Part shown: positions 58,191 through 64,000 of the stretch, piece after piece
How the letters are laid out: each line of letters begins with the position of its first letter
Position numbering within the stretch: the first letter of the stretch is position 1
Assembly: GCA_013368445.1 (NCBI GenBank)
Contig: JAACJO010000006.1
Location: 372,001 to 436,000, forward strand
Reading direction: 5' to 3'
DNA: 64,000 nucleotides
DNA from: Leucocoprinus leucothites
Taxonomy: Eukaryota; Basidiomycota; Agaricomycetes; Agaricales; Agaricaceae
Position numbers and translations under genes: made by a program
The notes under the pieces: generated by a model
Told to the model about the DNA's origin: nothing
Databases searched by the model: none
The model's input: the letters and a program-made list of their open reading frames with translations, nothing else

Positions 58191-58635
58191 GGATAGGTGG
58201 CAGGACTGGAACGACTTATTGGCTTCTGTTATCGTCGTTCTTGGTGTTTATTAGTTTTTCTCGCAGGGCTTTGAGGACCCGAGGGCGCTGGCTGACAGGG
58301 AGAACACGACCAACGTTAAGTTGTTCGTTGAACGCAGCATCGCGTCAGTCACGTGACGTGGACATCACAGCACATGACCAAATCTAAGTCGGAATCTCAA
58401 TCTGTAAATGCTTCGGAAGATCAGTAACCAATGTGACCCAAGATGTAGTACATAGGTCCTAAAGGCCTAATCAGTCAAACACCGAACCTCGTTTCCTCTG
58501 TTACATCAAGATCACGAAATCACATTGACTACGGCAGACTATTGTTTTCCGCCATATAACCACTACCTCTCTTTCTTCCACTCTTCTGAGTTCTCTTTTT
58601 CCATCTCCGTCGCGCCCCCTCTTCTAACCATCATC
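58191..58635. promoter_or_regulatory. Divergent promoter region, kinesin / NACHT 3
   Basis: 445 bp between head-to-head start codons. It contains the palindrome GTCACGTGAC at 58348-58357, 158 bp upstream of the kinesin start, and CT-rich leaders near the NACHT start. Confidence 0.5.
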
Positions 58636-60914
58636 ATGTTCAACGGTGCTCATGACTTCGTGATACACAACGGCACCTTCATTCATAACCAGAATGTCGT
58701 TCAAAGCGGTTCGAATCCTCGCAGAGCAAAGTCTAATACTTCAGCTAACCTTGTCCCTAGGCATTGATATCCTTCTCGAGGCTTCGACTCCTGAGGCAGC
58801 TCTCGATGCTGGGGAGGGAGATTACGTCCCTACCTGTTACCCTGGCACTCGAGAGCAATACATCAAAGATATCACTACATGGGCCATTGCTAGCAACAGC
58901 GATCACTTACCTGTCTATTGGATGAGGGGGCCAGCTGGAGTTGGAAAATCAGCTCTAGCTCAGGCCTGTGCACAAAAGGTCAAGGAAGCAGGCTACCTCG
59001 GCGCGGCTTTCTTTTTCTCTGTCAATGGGCGCCGAAAGGATCACACTCGCTTTTTTCCTTCCCTTGCATATCAACTCTCGACGACGCTTCCAGATTACCG
59101 CGAGATAGTTGATCGCCGAATATCCAACGACAGGACATTAATCACGAAAACAATGAAGGCTCAGTTTCAGTCACTCATTATTGAGCCTCTTCAGGAATTG
59201 ATGAGGCAGGGAAAGGAGCTGCGGAAAAGAGTTGTTTTCATCGATGGCCTGGATGAATGCAAAGACAAAGACGCTCAGGTGGAAATCATCAACCTCATCG
59301 TCTCTTCAATTCATGTCCAATCAGCACCCATCTGCTGGGCTGTATTCAGCCGACCCGAGCCACACATTGTTGCGACATTTGATCTCACTCATATATCCCC
59401 CCATTGCCACTCTGTAAACCTTCCTATTTCTCGCGACTCCGACAAGGAAATCGAAATTTACTTACGTGGCGGATTCGAGAACATCCTTCATCGACGAAAC
59501 GTCAAGTTGTCTTCGCCGTGGCCCACCGACGAGGATATCAAGAAACTCGTAAATGCGGCGGCAGGTTTATTTGCTTACTCTGCTACTGTGTTGGGCTTCG
59601 TAGACAGTCATTCCTATTCGGGCTTTCAGGAGACCTTGCAGACGGTTCTTTCGGTTATAGCACTGCCTCGCAGTCAGCCCATTACCCCTTTCACCGAGCT
59701 TGACCGACTGTATACCCTCATCCTGCAAGGTGTTTCTGCCGACACACTCCCGCTTCTGCAACTCTTTCTATCCCACATGGCTCAGGACAACTCTAATGGC
59801 CGAGACTCACTTCACGTGGCAATCACATGCAATGCACTTGGCATTTCAGAGGCTGTCTTCAAAAGTATATCCAATCAGCTACAAGCGGTCGTTACCTATC
59901 AGGAAAATCCACAGCCGTTTACAGTGGTTAATCCAAAGATTGACCTTACGCGTTCATTTTATGACCAAGACCCATCATTCAAACGTACCCGCCTATCGAT
60001 GGCCATGTCCACAAAGGTTCACGGCACCATAGCATTCCTTCACAAATCATTCTACGATTTCCTCATCAATCCCTCTCGCTCATCCACTTTTTGCGTTACC
60101 ACCTGGAAAGTGCGCTGTAGGCTCTTTGACCAACTCGGACAACAACACCTCCATTTTGCATCAACCTACTCAGTTCAAGGTTCAAGTACGTATCTTTGCC
60201 TGTACTGGATGACATTACTCACCGAATACCTCAGAACTTGTACTGCAACCGGGCGATCCTAGCTCTTCTGTGTCACTCTCCTGGCCTCATGGAACCGAGT
60301 TTGCAGATTCCGTAATCAAACTCTTCGCATTCCACCGTACCTCCCACTACTTTCGAGATAATGCACTATCGCTCGCACTTTTCTCTGACAAACTCTCCCC
60401 CGCTAGCGTACAAAAACTATCAGAGTTTGATTATTACAAGTCTCTTATTGCTGACAGAATGCTTAATTCCTCTCTTCGTTGGCGCGGAAACAAAAGAACT
60501 GGCACTGTGCTTAGATCCTCTCAAGTAATAAACGGCACCGGTTTTGGGAGGCTGGAGGGTTGGGACCCCAATAAATTCGATCCAATCCTCAAGGTACGTC
60601 CTTTCTAGGACACATTCATTATCTCATCTCTCATCTATTGACAGGTCGTTGAACGACTGAAAAATCTGGGGATCATCAAACCATATCATCCTCGCCTACC
60701 CTCCACTTTTGCCTCACTCTCAAACACATACTCTCGACTCAAAAGAGGCAAACATTCCGGACTGTACGAACTGGGTAGTGGCGAGCGGTCAGTAATTTGG
60801 TATTGGGAGTGTGATGTGAAGGAGCGGTATTTCCATGACTTTCAGACGTTGAACTACGAGGATGCGATGAGGATTTACGAGGCGGGCAAGTTTGATATGT
60901 GGGATGGGTCTTAG
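58636..60914 (+). CDS. NACHT-domain NTPase, NLR-like, paralog 3
   Basis: Exons 58636-58708, 58761-60185, 60235-60593 and 60645-60914 join to 708 codons. The first exon encodes MFNGAHDFVIHNGTFIHNQN, a short Asn/Gly/Phe motif common at the start of Agaricomycete NACHT proteins. The NACHT core has Walker A GPAGVGKSALAQ, Walker B VVFIDGLDECKD, and FSRPEPHIVATF. The helical part continues to LHKSFYDFLINPSRSS, and the C-terminal region has SLSWPHGTEFADS and SVIWYWECDVKERYFHDF. It is more diverged than paralogs 1 and 2 but has the same three introns and phases. It stops at WDGS: the codon matching the conserved Trp of WDESWVPPS is TAG, with a recognisable EPPT just beyond, so it is about five residues shorter. 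Confidence 0.88.
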
Positions 60915-61312
60915 GAGCCACCTACATAAAACTCTCAGATTCTTATGTACCTTATTTAATCTCTTGCAGTGGAATGATACAAGTCATTTGGTGTCGACTT
61001 AGACAACATTGAGCACCAACTACGTTGAGTAAGACCATCTTCAGCTTAGGAGGCCGTCCCAAATCAAAATCTAGCATAATCGAATTTCAAGAGGATGGCA
61101 CCGACAACTTCTACATCTGAAACTCCCGTCTCATACATCTGCATTTTAAGAAAGGACACTTACCATCCTAGAAATCCGAATCAAATCCGAGACACTTGTT
61201 CACTCTTGTCTAATCATCTTGTTGTATCACCAGCTCTGCCTCTAATCAAAAAGCTTGTCACAGACCACCATCCCACCACAATTCGTCGTTATCTATTAAT
61301 CACTGCCCAACC
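60915..61312. other. Spacer, no gene recognised
   Basis: The 3' flank of NACHT 3. A 73-codon frame at 61095-61316 runs into the next pseudogene and resembles nothing known. Confidence 0.35.
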
Positions 61313-61910
61313 ATGACATGCGAGTCCCTTGAAGATCAAACATGGACTCACGATTTGCTCGACATCTTCAATTACAGTCGCGACCTCGGCCCTTACGATA
61401 AACTCCTGCTTCGCGGAGCCACCGTTCTCTTACTACGTCGTTCCCCGGCGTCGCTCTAGTGACGACGGTGATAACATCGGCTCATTCATAGTGAACGACG
61501 CCGCGCATAGACCCGTCCTGATTTTTGAGATTAAGGGTGGCAACTGGGCTGAGAACCCAGATCTTCGTTACGAAGCAGACTTGAAATTACGGCACCGGTG
61601 AGCTTTTCTCTATCCACGACATTTGGGTTTCATTGATGTTTGCGCACGTAGATAGATTCAGAGGCTTGACAGATGTCCCACCCCGCGTCTCTGGGGCGTC
61701 AGCGTCCTCGGGACTAAAATGCGTGTATATTGTGGTGATAAAGCAACATCCACGGTCACTCCTAAAACCATTTCGCCCCCAGACACAAGGGGCCCGCCGC
61801 CGCCAGGCTTTTTGGAGGGCGAGTGGGACTTGGACCTATTGTCTCGAGAGGGATATCTGAAGATGAAGGAAGTAGTTAGCGATATTTTTAGGCATATCAA
61901 CGATGGGTAG
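61313..61910 (+). pseudogene. Degenerate PD-(D/E)XK-like protein gene, copy A
   Basis: Matches, from memory, a large Agaricomycete family of unnamed proteins with a nuclease-like core. The frame from 61313 gives EDQTWTHDLLDIFNYSRDL and is then lost to a frameshift near 61390-61400. The next frame gives CFAEPPFSYYVVPRR and HRPVLIFEIKGGNWAENPDL, where E-I-K is the putative catalytic ExK. After an intron starting at 61599, a further frame break near 61655-61690 is needed to reach PRLWGVSVLGTKMRVYCGD and GFLEGEWDLDLLSREGYLKM, ending at the TAG at 61908-61910. With two frame breaks it is most likely dead. Copy B lies tail to tail on the other strand. Confidence 0.65.
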
Positions 61911-61935
61911 AATTGCAGCCACAAGACGTTAGGGC

Positions 61936-62258
61936 TTACCAATCGCACACAAGCAAAGTTCCGTCTTCTCAGCCCAGCCATTATCTTTAACCCCAACCCG
62001 ATAAGGGCAATCGGCCTGCGACTAGGGCCGACTACAAGAAAGTAAACGATACCAACAGTCTCGCGACTGCCATTTTGTGGGTGGTGTTGAGGAGCAGCAT
62101 AGTAGGGAGGTGGCAGATCCGCAGAGCAATAGTCGAGGGACCACGTCACAGGGTTTATAGTAGCGATTCGCAAAAGGTAGGTTTAAGATCTTGATATCAT
62201 TAAAGACGCGACGGAGACCAACCGGCCAAGTGTGCTCCGAGTCTGAGGCAATTGCCAC
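61936..62258 (-). pseudogene. Degenerate PD-(D/E)XK-like protein gene, copy B (truncated)
   Basis: The minus-strand frame from 62258 reads SEHTWPVGLRRVFNDIKILN and NRYYKPCDVV. After a frameshift near 62150 it continues as LDYCSADLPPPYYAAPQ and SRETVGIVYFLVVGPSRRPI. This parallels copy A and the family pattern, in which a Tyr-Val-Ala-Pro-Gln-like strand, an SRxTV segment and an RRPV strand lead to the E-I-K site. Here the ExK is replaced by GLGLK. The C-terminal half is missing. Recognition rests on the order of short motifs, so it is less certain than copy A. Confidence 0.45.
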
Positions 62259-62642
62259 GGCAAGGAGATGTGAGGTTGAGATATTTTATCAGAGACGAGC
62301 CGTTGATGCTTGCTGAGGTTTATGTCCGCAACCAGTTGGCATAGGTCGATGATGGTGATGACGATGAATGCGCAATATCATCTCGACGTCCAGAATATAG
62401 CAGCCCACACGAGACGCAAGGGCTCTTCTCAGGCACGTGCTGGGAAATTCTTTGTCAGAATATATTGAATCCTGGTGATCGATGATCAAACAGAATACAA
62501 ACTCCGACTCAAGCAGCAGCACTAGACTCTCGACAACGAGGGCGACCGTTGTAGCTCCATTCGTCTTCCCTTCGCTCGAACTGACCGCAGCGATACTCAT
62601 AGGCGATTTACTATCCGATAATCAAACGCTTATCTCGTCAGG
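62259..62642. other. Spacer upstream of SmD1
   Basis: Presumed promoter and leader of the SmD1 gene. A minus-strand frame (62289-62600) may belong to the upstream part of degenerate copy B but is not recognisable. Confidence 0.35.
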
Positions 62643-63254
62643 ATGAAGTTGGTCAGGTACGTATATCTTGATTCTGTCTAGGTTTTCGTTCCTGGTGGCA
62701 TCAGCGAACCAAGGCTGTCCAGAGGCTGGTTGGATCTTGTCGAGTGTACATCCAAGTGTCCATCCCTTTTACATGCTGGAATGAGAGCTAGATCGGTTTA
62801 ATTGCCCGTGCCTGCAAAATTGTCATTCCCAATTCTAACGGATTCTCGCTCCTAGATTTTTGATGAAATTGAACAATGAGACTGTGACGATTGAACTCAA
62901 GAACGGTTCTTTGGTCCACGGCACAATAACCGGTACGTACTCCCCCAGTTTAACAAATCCAGATCTAACGACACATAACTAGGCGTGGACATGCAAATGA
63001 ACACCCACCTTAAAACCGTCAAAATGACGACGCGCAATCGCGATCCCCAGAGCCTGGACTCCCTATCCATCCGCGGAAACAACATCCGTTACTTCGTTCT
63101 CCCTGACGCTTTGCCGTTGGACACTCTGCTCGTCGATGACGCGCCCAAACCCAAGGGCCGTAAAAAGGACGAAATAGCACGAGGGCGAGGACGGGGCCGT
63201 GGTGGAGATCGTGGACGTGGACGGGGCAGAGGCCGTGGAAGGGGTCGTGGCTAG
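62643..63254 (+). CDS. smd1: Small nuclear ribonucleoprotein Sm D1
   Basis: Core Sm-ring protein of the U1, U2, U4 and U5 spliceosomal snRNPs. Exons 62643-62656, 62856-62932 and 62983-63254 join to 120 codons. The Sm1 motif is [20 protein letters not shown] followed by [15 protein letters not shown]; Sm2 is [14 protein letters not shown]. The C-terminus is the expected arginine-glycine tail (about 15 RG units), a substrate for arginine methylation and a nuclear localisation signal. The first intron (199 nt) lies after only 14 coding bases. Length and order match SmD1 across eukaryotes. Confidence 0.97.
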
Positions 63255-63700
63255 GATGCCATTTTTTTCAAAATCGCGCGTTTTTCCGTTTCTACTCTTC
63301 TGTCTGTTTTTTTCCCTACTTTGGGAGTGGGTCAAAGCGCGCATGTCAGATTTTCGCTGCCGCCAGTACAAAAATGTATTCTTGGTGTCCCATTTTGTAA
63401 CGTTTAATATGCTCCCCCGAACTGCGGATGAATGTAGCTCAACGCTGACCTTGCATTATCCGTTAGTACCCAAATAATATCTATCCATGTGAATTCTCCA
63501 TTCATCGGCGAGATCATATGTCCGTTCAGCGCTCAGTCAAACATCTCCGAGAATACATCAATCTATTATTTGTCATGAGCCACACTTACGCAAAAGGCGC
63601 GGCCATTTGCTACCCGGATCACTAACAAGCAAGGAAGGTCTACTTATAAACCCTTGTCCCACTCAATCATATGCATTCCTAGCTTTTACCGAAACCCGCC
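63255..63700. promoter_or_regulatory. 3' flank of SmD1 and carotenoid oxygenase promoter, with TATA box
   Basis: TATAAA at 63645-63650 lies 51-56 bp upstream of the next start codon, a plausible TATA box. No additional gene is seen. Confidence 0.45.
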
Positions 63701-64000
63701 ATGTCATCCTCCCCAAAACCGTCCTCCTGGGCAGCTCCAGGATTCGAGAACGCACAACCTCAACACGAACCCATCCTTCTCCCTATCAAAGGTCAAATAC
63801 CACCATGGCTATCTGGTTCTCTCTACCGTACAGGTCCTGGTACTTTCCGCATCCAACCCACCTCATCCGATAACTCTCAATCAAAACCCGATGTCAGTGT
63901 CTCTCACTGGTTCGACGGGCTCGGTATGAACCACCATTTTCAAATCACAACCAAAGGCGAAGTTTACTACTCCAATCGCTCTTCTAGCGATGGGCGTATA
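63701..64000 (+). CDS. Carotenoid cleavage oxygenase (RPE65 family), 5' part
   Basis: Non-haem iron dioxygenase family that cleaves carotenoids or related polyenes. The frame opens at the ATG at 63701 and runs off the window after 100 codons. The N-terminus shows LPIKGQIPPWLSGSLYRTGP, the first strand of the seven-bladed propeller, then SHWFDGLGMNHHFQI, which matches the family's conserved HWFDG block, and EVYYSNRSS. The iron-ligating histidines lie beyond the edge, so activity cannot be judged. No signal peptide is seen, consistent with a cytosolic enzyme. Confidence 0.85.
   Translation, partial: MSSSPKPSSWAAPGFENAQPQHEPILLPIKGQIPPWLSGSLYRTGPGTFRIQPTSSDNSQSKPDVSVSHWFDGLGMNHHFQITTKGEVYYSNRSSSDGRI

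Noticed and set aside
58708..58723. GGTTCGAATCCTCGC string that looks like a tRNA T-arm
   Set aside because: It lies at the exon 1/intron 1 boundary of NACHT 3, and no acceptor stem, D-arm or anticodon arm can be built around it.
61658..62173. 171-codon minus-strand frame as a single intact gene
   Set aside because: Its first half matches degenerate copy B, but its second half is the antisense of copy A, so the frame is a chance read-through of two pseudogenes.

Overview
The window is nuclear DNA from a filamentous basidiomycete, most likely a mushroom-forming Agaricomycete. Genes are split by many introns of about 45-70 nt with GT..AG ends, pyrimidine-rich leaders precede start codons, and the families present (NACHT-only receptors, Bsc6-like MFS, AEC transporter, intron-rich GH27 enzymes, a PD-(D/E)XK-like family) are typical of that group. 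I joined exons by hand; every multi-exon model for which I list all exons closes in frame.

Layout. 0.8-4.6 kb: NACHT gene 1 (minus) and a truncated eIF2-alpha start, both between two diverged direct repeats. 5-7 kb: MFS transporter. 8.1-10.6 kb: complete cytochrome P450. 11.9-13.3 kb: unknown Ser-rich acidic protein. 15.8-16.5 kb: small secreted Cys-rich protein. 16.7-19.0 kb: NACHT gene 2 (minus). 19.2-19.9 kb: a 729-bp non-autonomous DNA transposon with TA target duplication. 21.0-22.7 kb: AEC-type carrier (minus). 23.7-28.1 kb: divergent pair, mitochondrial AsnRS (minus) and Noc4 (plus). 28-32 kb: no gene recognised. 32.1-34.6 kb: TUP1 corepressor. 35.0-41.6 kb: two tandem GH27 alpha-galactosidases (minus). 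42.9-44.1 kb: Sos7-like kinetochore protein. 45.6-48.1 kb: third alpha-galactosidase (plus). 51.0-52.0 kb: conserved protein with a possible Med25 ACID-like core. 52.3-53.5 kb: cytochrome b561. 54.3-58.2 kb: kinesin with a TPR-like tail (minus). 58.6-60.9 kb: NACHT gene 3 (plus). 61.3-62.3 kb: two degenerate tail-to-tail copies of a PD-(D/E)XK-like gene. 62.6-63.3 kb: SmD1. 63.7 kb to the edge: start of a carotenoid oxygenase.

Housekeeping genes (AsnRS, Noc4, TUP1, Sos7, kinesin, SmD1) are interleaved with accessory genes (NACHT receptors, alpha-galactosidases, P450, secreted protein, transposon, pseudogenes). The three NACHT paralogs share all three intron positions and phases and so arose by DNA-level duplication. 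They have no WD40, ankyrin or TPR repeats and end in a common C-terminal region. They lie beside repeats, captured gene fragments or pseudogenes, and are the best candidates for an under-described recognition system. The three GH27 genes, presumably secreted, would release galactose from alpha-galactosides and share microexons of 8 and 13 nt.
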